A stretch of DNA of 61,380 bases, taken from positions 1-61,380 of the forward strand of contig PBMF01000007.1 of the NCBI GenBank assembly GCA_002721995.1, read 5' to 3'. This document shows, one piece after another, positions 53,220 to 61,380 of the stretch. The position numbers and the translations under genes were made by a program. The notes under the pieces are model-generated. The model was not told the origin of the DNA and made no database searches. It saw nothing but the letters and a program-made list of their open reading frames with translations. Origin of the DNA: Chloroflexota bacterium. GTDB lineage: Bacteria > Chloroflexota > Dehalococcoidia > Lucifugimonadales > UBA3495. Positions within the stretch are counted from its first letter, which is position 1. Each line of letters begins with the position of its first letter.

Positions 53220-53756
53220 TTAGCCCGTCTCTCCAATCAAAGCCTGTACCTGTTGGATGAGTTCGTCTTTCTCCAGGATGCTGATGTGGGTGGCCACGAT
53301 GTCGCCGTCCATGTCTATGAAATAGGTCTTGGGGAAGGCCTCCAACTCGTAGGCCTCGGCGATGCGGCCCAGCCGGTCGGTGGCGAAACTGAACGTCAGA
53401 CCGAACTCGTCTATGAACTCCTTGGCGCTCTCCTCTGTATCAAACCCCTGGGGCACGTAGAGGCCGAGAAAGCGAACGGGCCCGTCCCGCAGATCCTCCC
53501 AGGCGGCCTGGAACGCGGGCATCTCCTCGCGGCAGGGTGGACAACTGGGGTACCAGAAATTCACCACCACGGCGTGGCCCCGGGTCTCCTCAGACAACCG
53601 GAAGGTGTCGCCGTCGTACTGGACAACCTCGAAGTCACGGGCTTTCTGGCCGGAGCCGCCGCAGGCCACCAGAACGAGGACGGCGAAGATGGCTGCGATG
53701 ACGGCGAGGCGTTTGTATCCGGGCTGCGGCAGACGGGTTGGCTGTGTCGGTTGCAT
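53220..53756 (-). CDS. TlpA/ResA-type thioredoxin lipoprotein
   Basis: A 178-aa thioredoxin-fold protein. Signal peptide with a lipobox (VLVLVACGG near 24-32), then the active site WYPSCPPCREEMPAFQ near 67-82 and the cis-Pro region EAFPKTYFID near 140. It should reduce disulfides on the outer side of the membrane, for example in cytochrome c maturation. Likely co-transcribed with the CopD-like gene. Confidence 0.9.
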   Translation of the reverse strand: MQPTQPTRLPQPGYKRLAVIAAIFAVLVLVACGGSGQKARDFEVVQYDGDTFRLSEETRGHAVVVNFWYPSCPPCREEMPAFQAAWEDLRDGPVRFLGLYVPQGFDTEESAKEFIDEFGLTFSFATDRLGRIAEAYELEAFPKTYFIDMDGDIVATHISILEKDELIQQVQALIGETG

Positions 53757-53884
53757 AAGCGGGTGTTGTCATCTTATCGGCACTCTTGGAGGGCGGTCAA
53801 ACGTAAGTTGGGGGCAGCACGCCCCTTGACTCCGGCATCACAGGCTTTAGAATCGGCCCAAGCAATTACCGGGAGGCAGCACAG

Positions 53885-54634
53885 ATGCGTCTGGAGAACA
53901 AGGTAGCCCTCATCAGCGGCGGCGCCAAGGGGATGGGCGCCGTGGAAGCCAAGCTCTTCGCCCAGGAGGGCGCCAAGGTGGTCATCGGCGACATCAGGGA
54001 GGAAGAGGGCCGCAAGATCGAGGCCGAGATCAACGAAACGGGCGGCGAGTGCGTGTTCGTCCCCCTGGACGTTACCGACGAGGATGCCTGGCAGAAGGCG
54101 GTGGACGAGGCGGTAACACGTTTCGGAAAACTGGATATCCTGGTCAACAACGCCGGGGTGTTCCTCCATCACACGGTGGAAGACACCAGCAGTGACGAAT
54201 GGGACCTGATGATGGACATCAACGCCAAGGGCGTGTTCCTGGGCGCCAAGTCCGCCATTCCGGCCATGCGCAAGGCCGGGGGCGGCTCCATCGTGAACAT
54301 CTCCTCGGTGGCCGGGCTGGTGGGCGCGCCCTATTCATCGGCCTACAACGCTTCTAAGGGCGCGGTACGGCTTTTCACCAAGTCCACCGCCATCCAGTAC
54401 GCGGGAGAGGGCATCCGCTGCAACTCGGTGCACCCCGGCCTCATCGAGACCGATATGAGCGCCGCTGTACGTTCCGACCCCGCCATCGTGGCCCGGCGTC
54501 AGACCGGTTCCCCCATCGAGAGGCTGGGCCAGCCCGAGGACGTGTCCTACGGTGTGCTGTACCTGGCGTCGGATGAATCGTCCTTCGTCACCGGCAGCGA
54601 ACTGGTCATTGACGGCGGATGGACCGCCCAATAA
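53885..54634 (+). CDS. Short-chain dehydrogenase/reductase, tandem copy 1
   Basis: A 249-aa classical SDR. NAD(P) site SGGAKGMGAVEAKLF near 10-24, NNAGV near 88, catalytic Ser-Tyr-Lys in SSVAGLVG and SSAYNASKG near 139-158, and the late VHPGLIET near 183. It is followed after 22 bases by a very similar paralogue. The substrate is unknown; the family covers many alcohol and ketone pairs. ATG with GGGAGG upstream. Confidence 0.92.
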   Translation: MRLENKVALISGGAKGMGAVEAKLFAQEGAKVVIGDIREEEGRKIEAEINETGGECVFVPLDVTDEDAWQKAVDEAVTRFGKLDILVNNAGVFLHHTVEDTSSDEWDLMMDINAKGVFLGAKSAIPAMRKAGGGSIVNISSVAGLVGAPYSSAYNASKGAVRLFTKSTAIQYAGEGIRCNSVHPGLIETDMSAAVRSDPAIVARRQTGSPIERLGQPEDVSYGVLYLASDESSFVTGSELVIDGGWTAQ

Positions 54635-54656
54635 AAAACTAGCCAGGAGTTTGGAT

Positions 54657-55406
54657 ATGCGTTTGGAGAACAAGGTAGCCCTCATCAGCGGCGGCGCCCG
54701 GGGCATGGGCGCGGTGGAGGCCAAGCTATTTGCCCAGGAGGGCGCCAAGGTTGTCATCGGCGACATGCTGGCCGAAGAGGGGCGCAAGGTGGAAGCCGAG
54801 ATCAACGAGGCGGGCGGCGAGTGCGTGTTCGTGCCCCTGGACGTAGCCGACGAGAAGGCCTGGGAGAGCGCGGTGAACGAGGCCGTCTCCCGTTACGGCA
54901 AACTGGACATACTGGTGAACAACGCCGGCATCTACCGGGCCAGCAACGTGGAAGACACCACCACCGACGAGTGGGAACAGATCATGGACGTTAACGCCAA
55001 GGGCGTCTTCCTAGGCCTGCGCAGCGTGATACCGGCCATGCGCAACGCGGGCGGCGGGTCCATCATCAACATATCCTCAGTTGCGGGCCTGGTGGGCAAC
55101 CGGCGGACCACGGCCTACAACGCGTCCAAGGGAGCGGTGCGGCTCCTGACCAAGTCCACGGCCATCCAGTACGCGTCGGAAGGCATCCGTTGCAATTCGG
55201 TCCATCCGGGCACCATCGAGACGCCCATGACCGAGGGGTTCCTGGCCGACGAGGAACAGCGGACCGACCGGATGAACCGGACTCCCCTGGGCAGATTGGG
55301 GCGGCCCGAGGACGTGGCCTATGGGGCGCTGTACCTTGCTTCGGACGAGTCCTCTTTTGTGACCGGGTCTGAACTGGTGATCGATGGGGGGCGGACGGCG
55401 GAGTAG
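54657..55406 (+). CDS. Short-chain dehydrogenase/reductase, tandem copy 2
   Basis: A 249-aa SDR, near-identical in layout to its upstream neighbour: SGGARGMGAVEAKLF, NNAGI, SSVAGLVGNRRTTAYNASKG and VHPGTIETPM. The two differ mainly around residues 92-110 and 190-215, near the substrate-binding loop, as expected for duplicates that took on different substrates. The start is ATG 54657 with AGGAG upstream; an in-frame extension to 54552 lies inside the previous gene and is not used. Confidence 0.92.
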   Translation: MRLENKVALISGGARGMGAVEAKLFAQEGAKVVIGDMLAEEGRKVEAEINEAGGECVFVPLDVADEKAWESAVNEAVSRYGKLDILVNNAGIYRASNVEDTTTDEWEQIMDVNAKGVFLGLRSVIPAMRNAGGGSIINISSVAGLVGNRRTTAYNASKGAVRLLTKSTAIQYASEGIRCNSVHPGTIETPMTEGFLADEEQRTDRMNRTPLGRLGRPEDVAYGALYLASDESSFVTGSELVIDGGRTAE

Positions 55407-55445
55407 GTTAGCTGGTGGCCTGGGCTTGGTTTGCACCGAAACGTC

Positions 55446-55547
55446 TCCCCCATCCTAACCTTCCCCCGGCGCGGGGGAAGGGACGTTTCACTTTCGCAGA
55501 AAGAAGATGTTCTCTCCCCCGTCTGCGGGGGAGAGTTAGAGTGGAGG
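55446..55547. repeat. Palindromic intergenic repeat, copy C
   Basis: Two units in opposite order to copy A: CCCCCATCCTAACCTTCCCCC paired with GGGGGAAGG (55446-55481), then CTCTCCCCC...GGGGGAGAG with the tail TTAGAGTGGAGG (55512-55547). Lies between the second SDR gene and the gamma-glutamyltransferase terminator. Confidence 0.7.
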
Positions 55548-55583
55548 TAGCCTCCCGAAGAGACCAAAGTCCGCCAGAAAACG

Positions 55584-55617
55584 AAAAAGCCCCGGCAGGG
55601 ACTGCCGGGGCTTTTTT
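55584..55617. terminator. Bidirectional terminator
   Basis: AAAAAGCCCCGGCAG (55584-55598) pairs with CTGCCGGGGCTTTTTT (55602-55617). It serves both the SDR pair and the convergent gamma-glutamyltransferase gene. Confidence 0.92.
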
Positions 55618-55636
55618 CATTGCCTGTTTGGGGGTC

Positions 55637-57397
55637 CTAACGGCCCATGGCGTAGCCGTCGCGCCGGGGGTCGGCACCGCCGCTGCGGACGCCGGTCTCA
55701 CCGTCCATATGCACGGCGCAGAGGCAGCCCATGCGGTAGGTGAAGTCATCCCAGACCTCCACCGTGTGGCCGCGTTTGCGCAGGCCCTCAATGACATCGG
55801 GATCGATGCGTCCTTCCACGCCGACGAAGCCGGGCCGGTAGGCGTGGGGCCAGAAGGAGTTGGGGAAGCCCCAGGTGGATACCCGCGGCGCCTCAATGGC
55901 CTCCTGTACCTCCATGCCGAACTCGGCCACGTTCAAGAACAACTGGACCATCGACTGGGGTTGGACATCGCCGCCAGGCGTGCCGAAGGGCATCATGACC
56001 TTGCCGTCCTTCATAGCCAGTGCCGGGTTGGGGGTCAGCCGGGGCCGCTTGCCGGGCTGCAGAGAGCTGGGATGGTTGTGGTCCAGCCACGACTGGGAAC
56101 CCCGTCCGGAGACGATGAAGCCCAGGCCCGTGACGATGGGGTTGTAGCCGATGGTGTCGCTGGGCGTGGCGGAGAAGGCGTTGCCCCAGCGGTCCACCAC
56201 GGCGGTGTAGCTGGTGTCGGCTTGCATGGGGCCGCCCACGGGCTCGGGCCGTGCCGGCTTACCGTTGGGCGACTTGGCTCCCTGATGCTTCCAGGGATCG
56301 CCGGCCTCGGGCATCTCGCCGAAGGCCTTCTTGGGGTCGATCATGGCCCGGCGTTCTTCGGCGAAGGACTTGGAGAGCAGGCCCTCCATGGGCACGTCCA
56401 CAAAGTCGGGGTCGCCGTAGAAGGCCTCGCGGTCGCTGAAGGCCAGGCTGAGAGCGCTGAGCACATGGTGGATGTAGTCGGCGCTGTTATGGCCCATGCC
56501 TTTTAGGTCGTACCCCTCAAGGATCTGCAGCGCCTGGATGCTCACGGGACCCTGGCACCAGGGGCCGCAGGTGTAAACGTCGATGCCCTTGTAGGTGCCG
56601 TGGGCCGGGGGTTCCACACCGACGTGGAATTCGGCCAGGTCTTCCATGGTGAGCAGCCCACCGTTGGCCTGGTTGAACTTCACCATCTCCTCGGCAATCT
56701 CGCCCTTGTAGAAAAAGTCCCGGGCGGCCTGGATGGCGGCTTCGCGGCCCTGGGAGGCGTTCTTGCGCTCCACTTCGATGAGGCGCTTGAAGCTGTTGGC
56801 CAGGTCCTTCTGCACCAGGGTCTCTCCGGTCTTGAAGGCCCTGCCTCCGGGGTAGAAAATCTCATCGGTGGAGGGCCATTCCTGCTTGGAACCGGTCTCG
56901 TGGGTCAGGTCGTCTCCGGCCTGCTTGGAGAAGAAATCGGCCAGGGTGGAAGGCACGGGAAAACCGTTCTCCGCCAGTTCCATGGCCGGGGTGACCACCT
57001 GCTCGAAGGTCATGGTGCCGTAGAGTTTGAGTGCGGTCAGCCAGGCGTCGGCCGCCGCGGGAGTCACGGTGCGGGGGATTCCAGGGGGCAGGTCGCCGCC
57101 GAATTTGGCCAGGTAGTCGTCGATATTGGCTGCCTTGGGCCACCGGCCCAGACCGCTGATGGACATGGTCTCGTTCTTCTGGGCGTCGTGGACGATGATG
57201 GGCGCCACGCCGCCGAAGTTGGTCCACTGGGGCAGGACCACGTTCAGGGTGATGCCCGCGGCCACACCGGCGTCGGTGGCGTTGCCGCCCTGCTCAAGGA
57301 TCCGGTACCCGGACGCGGTGGCCAGGTAATGGCCGGCGGTTACCATATGAGTCCCGCCGGATACGGTGGGACGATAGCTCTTGACTCCGATAGCCAC
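55637..57397 (-). CDS. Gamma-glutamyltransferase-family protein
   Basis: A 586-aa Ntn-hydrolase of the gamma-glutamyltransferase family. N-terminal GGTHMVTAGHYLATASGYRILEQGG is typical (GGNATDAGVAA follows). The self-cleavage point and catalytic Thr lie in QADTSYTAVVDRWGNAFSAT, followed by GLGFIVSGRGSQ and FGTPGGDVQPQ. There is no signal peptide, which points to a cytoplasmic member, as seen in acylase-like relatives. GTG 57397 was preferred because AGGGGG lies seven bases before it; ATG 57418 is in frame. The true acyl substrate is not defined by sequence. Confidence 0.9.
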   Translation of the reverse strand: MAIGVKSYRPTVSGGTHMVTAGHYLATASGYRILEQGGNATDAGVAAGITLNVVLPQWTNFGGVAPIIVHDAQKNETMSISGLGRWPKAANIDDYLAKFGGDLPPGIPRTVTPAAADAWLTALKLYGTMTFEQVVTPAMELAENGFPVPSTLADFFSKQAGDDLTHETGSKQEWPSTDEIFYPGGRAFKTGETLVQKDLANSFKRLIEVERKNASQGREAAIQAARDFFYKGEIAEEMVKFNQANGGLLTMEDLAEFHVGVEPPAHGTYKGIDVYTCGPWCQGPVSIQALQILEGYDLKGMGHNSADYIHHVLSALSLAFSDREAFYGDPDFVDVPMEGLLSKSFAEERRAMIDPKKAFGEMPEAGDPWKHQGAKSPNGKPARPEPVGGPMQADTSYTAVVDRWGNAFSATPSDTIGYNPIVTGLGFIVSGRGSQSWLDHNHPSSLQPGKRPRLTPNPALAMKDGKVMMPFGTPGGDVQPQSMVQLFLNVAEFGMEVQEAIEAPRVSTWGFPNSFWPHAYRPGFVGVEGRIDPDVIEGLRKRGHTVEVWDDFTYRMGCLCAVHMDGETGVRSGGADPRRDGYAMGR

Positions 57398-57539
57398 GGT
57401 GCACCCCCTCGGTGACATTCATTTTCTGAGAAATTCCAGGGCCTGAACAGGCATGGCCTGGGCTTGTGGGTATGATACGGAGGGGCCAAAGTAGTGTCAA
57501 CAAACCCGGGTGCGCCCTTGGGCTGTCACCGACACGAAG

Positions 57540-57571
57540 AGAGACCCGCCAGTGGCACCTGGCGGGTCTCT
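57540..57571. other. Perfect 13-bp hairpin
   Basis: AGAGACCCGCCAG pairs with CTGGCGGGTCTCT around a six-base loop. No strong T run follows on either strand. It lies downstream of the glutamate dehydrogenase gene (minus strand) and may be its terminator or an mRNA-protecting stem. Confidence 0.55.
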
Positions 57572-57628
57572 GGACCTCCCCTTCAGAGGGAGATGCGGTG
57601 GGGAATACCGGGTAGGTGTTCTTTGGGC

Positions 57629-58876
57629 CTACAGGAACCCGCGCAGCTCCACAGACCGGGCGACACGCTGGACGCCGATCTCAAAGGAGGCCTCACGGTG
57701 GGTGATCTGCTCGTTCATGGCCCGCATCCGCACCTCCTGATAGGCACGGAGGAGGACCTTTCTCAGTTTCTCGTTGACCCTACCCTCTTCCCAGTGGAAC
57801 TCCTGGATATTCTGGGTCCACTCGAAGTAGGAGACGATCACTCCCTCGGCATTGACCAGGATGTCGGGAAGAATCGTGACTCCGCCCTCGCTCAGGATTC
57901 GGTCGACCTCGGGGGTGATGGGGTGGTTGGCCGCCTCAAGGACCAGGCGCGCCTTGATGTAATCGACGTTGTCCGTAGTGATCACGTTATCCACGGCCGC
58001 CGGTACAAGCACCTCGCATTCCAGTTCCAGCAGTTCACGGTTCGAGATGGCCTCACCGCCAGTGAACCCGGTTACTCCGCCGGTCATCTTTTGGTAGTCC
58101 TGCAGCCGGGCGATATCCAGTCCGCCGGCGTTATAGACACCGCCGTCAACTCCGCTGACTCCTATAACCCGGCAGCCCAGTTGCTGAATGAGACGGGCCG
58201 ACCAGGAACCGACGTTGCCGAAGCCCTGGACGACGACCCGGGCGCCCTGGAGGTCCATATCCATGTCCTTGGCGGCTTCTTGCAGCAGGTATGAAACACC
58301 GCGTCCGGTGGAGGACTCGCGGCCCAGGGACCCGCCCTTCTCCACCGGCTTTCCGGTGACTATGGCGGGGGAATGGCCGTTCACCTGCCCGTAGGCGTCC
58401 ATCATCCAGGCCATGGTCTGGGCGTTGGTGCCCATGTCCGGTGCGGGTATGTCCCGGTTGGGGGCGATCAGGTGGATGATGTTCTGGGTGTAGCGCCTGG
58501 TCGGGCGGTTGAGTTCACCCATGGATAGCTGCCAGGGGTCTACCTGGACGCCTCCCTTGGCGCCGCTGTAGGGCAGGTCCATCAGGACGTTCTTCCAGGT
58601 CATAAGGGAAGCCAGGGCTCTGACTTCTTCCAGGTCGGCATCGGAATGGTAGCGCAGGCCGCCCTTGTAGGGTCCGCGGGCGCCGTTGTGCACCCTGAAA
58701 CCAGAGAAAACCTTGACCTGTCCGTCGTCCATGCGGACGGGTATCTGCACCTGGAGTTCCCTCCAGGGCCTCTTCAGCATTTCGCGCAGTCCGTTATTGA
58801 GTCCCAGGCGGTCCGCGGCTGTATCAAAGAAGAGGTTTACCTCATCGTAAGTGCTCATTTCAGGGGTGGCTAGCAT
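57629..58876 (-). CDS. Glu/Leu/Phe/Val family dehydrogenase, probably glutamate dehydrogenase
   Basis: A 415-aa NAD(P)-dependent amino acid dehydrogenase. GPYKGGLRYHSD near 68-79, catalytic Lys in LPYSGAKGGVQVDP near 100-113, GRESSTGRGVSYLLQEA near 183-199 and the Rossmann motif VQGFGNVGSWSA near 214 are all present, with C-terminal NAEGVIVSYFEW near 343. The length and YHSD motif fit the hexameric glutamate dehydrogenase type. It stands alone on its strand, with a GTTATGTATA motif about 45 bases upstream of the ATG. Confidence 0.93.
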   Translation of the reverse strand: MLATPEMSTYDEVNLFFDTAADRLGLNNGLREMLKRPWRELQVQIPVRMDDGQVKVFSGFRVHNGARGPYKGGLRYHSDADLEEVRALASLMTWKNVLMDLPYSGAKGGVQVDPWQLSMGELNRPTRRYTQNIIHLIAPNRDIPAPDMGTNAQTMAWMMDAYGQVNGHSPAIVTGKPVEKGGSLGRESSTGRGVSYLLQEAAKDMDMDLQGARVVVQGFGNVGSWSARLIQQLGCRVIGVSGVDGGVYNAGGLDIARLQDYQKMTGGVTGFTGGEAISNRELLELECEVLVPAAVDNVITTDNVDYIKARLVLEAANHPITPEVDRILSEGGVTILPDILVNAEGVIVSYFEWTQNIQEFHWEEGRVNEKLRKVLLRAYQEVRMRAMNEQITHREASFEIGVQRVARSVELRGFL

Positions 58877-59110
58877 ATAGTTACTCCCGTGGTCCTACAG
58901 GCGAATTACATCCATGCTGTGTTATGTATATCCCAATGGCCGATTAATATCTGTCCCATATGGGCCATCCAGACGGTCAACTTGGCCCGATTCCACTGAC
59001 CCAACCGGCGTTTACTGGTTTGGTCACGCCCGCGATACGGAGAGACGGCCTCTCCCGGTAGGCGAGGTGGGTGGTAACATTGGGGAAATTCCCAACTGGA
59101 ACAAGAAGTG

Positions 59111-59455
59111 ATGCTGGTTGAAGTTGAAGTTACCGAGGGAGAAAACAGCCCCTTGGATCTCCACCGGATGTTTGACCTTTTATCCGACCCCATAGAGGTG
59201 ATGCGCGTCTACGCCACCAACCCAATGGGAGAAGACTTGTGGTGCCGGGTGACCGGCTGGGGTTCGGATGGGCCGTGTGCTGCCATGTCGGCGCTGGCCG
59301 AGGACTCGGGGGAAGGAGTGGTGCTGCTGGTCTACGGCGGCGACCAGGGCGTACGCCTGCAGGCGGCGGGTTCCAACGACGAATGGGACCTGAATAACCC
59401 GGCGCAGTGGGGAGAAGCGTGTCTGATGCTGGCCCAGGGGACTCCAGTGGAGTAG
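59111..59455 (+). CDS. Hypothetical protein
   Basis: A 114-aa acidic soluble protein (MLVEVEVTEGENSPLDLHRMF..., ending ACLMLAQGTPVE). GTG 59108 directly before the ATG is an alternative start. No family recognised. It converges with the pentapeptide/TIR gene, the stops being 15 bases apart. Confidence 0.55.
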   Translation: MLVEVEVTEGENSPLDLHRMFDLLSDPIEVMRVYATNPMGEDLWCRVTGWGSDGPCAAMSALAEDSGEGVVLLVYGGDQGVRLQAAGSNDEWDLNNPAQWGEACLMLAQGTPVE

Positions 59456-59470
59456 GTTACCTGTCCGGGT

Positions 59471-60769
59471 TCAGAATACGGGCCTTGAGATCTCCCTGAC
59501 CAGTTCTGATAAGGCTTCGCTGTAGCGGGCCTCGTCTTCCCAACCCCGGAAATCCACCACCGTCTTGTCCCTCAGGGCGGTGCACAGACGGTCCTCCCGC
59601 TCGAAGAACATGTCGTGGGCCGCCACCGATATCAGGGACTCCGACAATCCGAATCCCGACCCGTTGGCCAGCGTGCCGAAAAACCGGCTGGTGTGGGCGC
59701 TCTCCAGGGAACCCGACGTACAGACCAGCACCAGGCGGTCGTAATAGACGGCGTTCTCCATACTGACATCCCCGGCCTGCAGGGCAGTTTCATCGTCGGC
59801 TGCGACCACCCAACTGGGCACCTGTGCCTGGGCCAGGTCCGCATGAATCTTGGCGGCGAATTCTCCGTCGATCTCAGACCCCAACAGCAGCACCCTGGTG
59901 TGGTTGCCCCCCGGCTCTCTCAGAGAGTCCTGGGCGGCGATCAGCGCCGGGGCAACTCCTGCGCCCTCCAGAAACTTGGCCGGCACCCGCCCCTGGGAGC
60001 GGGAAATGGTATCCAGGGAGATCATGCTGGGCCCGCCGTGCCGGACCTCTTCCAGGCCGATGGCCATGGTCAGGTCACAGTTGGCATAGGTGGTGCCGCC
60101 AGAAACGGCGAAGAATAGACTGGTGCTGCTGAGACTGGCCTTGGTTATCACCGCACCCCGCAGGTCGGCCCGTGTGAGATCTGCCATATCCATGGTGGTC
60201 CCGGTGATCTTGGCCCCCCTCAGGTCCACCCCGTTCAGGTTCGCCCAGGACAGGTCGGTCTGGGTCAGGTCGGCTCCCGACAGGTTGGCGCCCTCCAGGT
60301 CGGCGGAGGACAGGTTCGCATAGGATAGGTCGGCCCCCCGCAGGTCGGCCAGGCGGAGGGTGCTATTGGAGAGGTTCGTCCGGCCCAGGGTAGCGCCGGC
60401 AAGATTGGCCTCGTTGAACTTGGCGCGGGACAAGTTGGAACGCCACATATGGGCACCGTGGAGGTCGGCCCCGGAAAGGTCGGCTTGGACCAGGTCGGAA
60501 CGGGTCAGGTCCGCGCCGCTCAGGTTGTCGTTGGCCAGGTCGGCCCCCCGCAGCTTTACAGCGTTCAGCATGGCCCCGGCGAGTTCCAGTGAAGGCCGGC
60601 CGTAGAGGTAGTCGGGCTGGAACGTCTCACCAGCGCCCCGGTCTTCCAGCCGGTATCCCAGGCTGAAACGCGGCACCTCGGTGTTGGGCCGGCGCCAGGT
60701 AGCTTCCCGCCAACGAGAGATGGCGTTGGGCCCAGATTTCACCAGAGAGACATGTTCGGGGTCAGCCAA
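59471..60769 (-). CDS. Pentapeptide-repeat protein with C-terminal TIR-like domain
   Basis: A 432-aa protein. Residues about 60-235 are pentapeptide repeats of the A(D/N)LxG type (GADLANDNLSGADLTRSDL, GADLRGAVITKASLS), which form a right-handed beta helix. After a linker the last 140 residues resemble a TIR domain: TRVLLLGSEIDGEFAAKIHADL, then YYDRLVLVCTSGSLES, FFEREDRL and TVVDFRGWEDEARYSEALSELV. The same architecture is seen in uncharacterised bacterial TIR proteins. TIR domains in bacteria often cleave NAD or signal in phage defence. No signal peptide. The TIR call is by pattern; the catalytic Glu cannot be named with certainty. Confidence 0.75.
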   Translation of the reverse strand: MADPEHVSLVKSGPNAISRWREATWRRPNTEVPRFSLGYRLEDRGAGETFQPDYLYGRPSLELAGAMLNAVKLRGADLANDNLSGADLTRSDLVQADLSGADLHGAHMWRSNLSRAKFNEANLAGATLGRTNLSNSTLRLADLRGADLSYANLSSADLEGANLSGADLTQTDLSWANLNGVDLRGAKITGTTMDMADLTRADLRGAVITKASLSSTSLFFAVSGGTTYANCDLTMAIGLEEVRHGGPSMISLDTISRSQGRVPAKFLEGAGVAPALIAAQDSLREPGGNHTRVLLLGSEIDGEFAAKIHADLAQAQVPSWVVAADDETALQAGDVSMENAVYYDRLVLVCTSGSLESAHTSRFFGTLANGSGFGLSESLISVAAHDMFFEREDRLCTALRDKTVVDFRGWEDEARYSEALSELVREISRPVF

Positions 60770-60846
60770 GTGTTATTCCTGTGCCGGCCATGCCCTTTGA
60801 CTGGGGCATGGCCCTGGTCGTCTGATTTGCTTGGGAAAGGCCTATC

Positions 60847-61380
60847 TCAGTTGCCGCCGAAGTGGGGCATAACCTCTTTGGAGAAGACGTCCAACTGGGA
60901 ACTGAACTCACTCCAGGGCATACCCTCGGGCCACTGGAGGAAGACGTCCTCCAGGCCGGGGTATTTTTCCTCGAAGTACCGGAGGGTCTCCACCATATGC
61001 TCGGGCGGTCCGCAGATCCAGGCCTTCTGCTGCACGCCGTCTTCCACGCTGGGCGTACGCGCGGGCGCGCCCGGCGTGCCCCACATCCTGCCCTGTTCAT
61101 CCACGTAGCGGACCAGGCCGAAGGCCGTGAACCACTTGTAGCGTTCGTCATGGTAGGGGCGCACTTTTTCGATTGCCTCTTTTTCCGAGTCGGCTATATA
61201 GAAGCCGAACCCCAATGACATATCCTGGCCGAGGATCGTTCCGCGGCCAGCCTTTTCCGCGGCGTCCTTGTAGGCGCCGAAGAAATTGTCCACCACCTGC
61301 TCTCCGCAGAGGGCGCTCATCCCCTTGATACCCTTCTGGGCTATGAATTCGATGCTGCGGCCGCTGGTCATGGGCTGCCA
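60847..61380 (-). CDS. Luciferase-like flavin monooxygenase, cut by the window edge
   Basis: The C-terminal 178 residues of an LLM-class oxidoreductase; the frame is open through the last base (WQPMTSGRSIEFIAQKGIKG), so the true start is outside. Recognisable parts are LGQDMSLGFGFYIADSEKEAIE and the final CGPPEHMVETLRYFEEKYPG, the usual GTPEEV-type segment of these enzymes. It is another member of the flavin-monooxygenase set of this genome. Its partner reductase is not visible. Confidence 0.8.
   Translation of the reverse strand, partial: WQPMTSGRSIEFIAQKGIKGMSALCGEQVVDNFFGAYKDAAEKAGRGTILGQDMSLGFGFYIADSEKEAIEKVRPYHDERYKWFTAFGLVRYVDEQGRMWGTPGAPARTPSVEDGVQQKAWICGPPEHMVETLRYFEEKYPGLEDVFLQWPEGMPWSEFSSQLDVFSKEVMPHFGGN

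Noticed and set aside
60265-60620. Period-15 DNA repeats in the pentapeptide gene as a tandem repeat locus
   Set aside because: The periodicity is explained by the pentapeptide code of the protein.

Overview
The window looks like a piece of a Chloroflexota chromosome, most likely from the Dehalococcoidia/SAR202 side (inference). The evidence is the GC-rich coding sequence with frequent GTG and TTG starts, an archaeal-type phosphoglycerate mutase beside pgk and tpiA, LL-diaminopimelate aminotransferase beside dapF, several luciferase-like flavin monooxygenases, a GMC oxidoreductase and a UGSC-family selenoprotein. There is no rRNA gene and no CRISPR array; the only tRNA is tRNA-Ala(UGC).

Left end (1-4.6 kb): a visibly AT-richer block carries a Sau3AI/MutH-type restriction endonuclease that lacks its N-terminal catalytic part. 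It faces the C-terminal remnant of a RecB/Cas4-like nuclease, head to head. A nearly 0.8-kb gene-free stretch with a perfect 15-bp inverted repeat follows, then a three-gene phage-like structural module with one frameshift and one in-frame TGA.

Housekeeping block (4.6-25.5 kb): the minus strand runs sua5, polyprenyl synthetase, pgk, apgM, tpiA, miaA, dapF, dapL, hflX. Divergent from it, guaA (apparent ACG start), purD, two unknown genes, a HAD phosphatase, purB, purC, a DUF3105 protein, purS and a BNR-repeat protein run on the plus strand, and purE-purK come back on the minus strand. Together they cover much of de novo purine synthesis, lower glycolysis and the end of lysine/diaminopimelate synthesis.

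Accessory block (25.6-61.4 kb): a copper/cytochrome cluster (CopC-CopD-cytochrome c fusion, cytochrome c lipoprotein, cupredoxin-like protein, His-rich protein); two GAF/PAS sensor histidine kinases, each broken by three lesions; a flavin cluster (FMN reductase, two luciferase-like monooxygenases, amidase with an AtzG-like small partner, FAH-family hydrolase); threonine synthase; CvpA; thiolase and GMC oxidoreductase; a membrane protein split by TGA; an NHL-repeat protein; and then an operon of a 352-aa unknown protein, a DUF1326 protein and a UGSC selenoprotein whose TGA is followed by a good bacterial SECIS hairpin. The right end has Trm112, CopD-like and TlpA-like genes, a tandem SDR pair, a gamma-glutamyltransferase-like enzyme, glutamate dehydrogenase, a pentapeptide-repeat/TIR-like protein and a luciferase-like gene cut by the window edge. 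A family of palindromic repeats lies between genes at three places.
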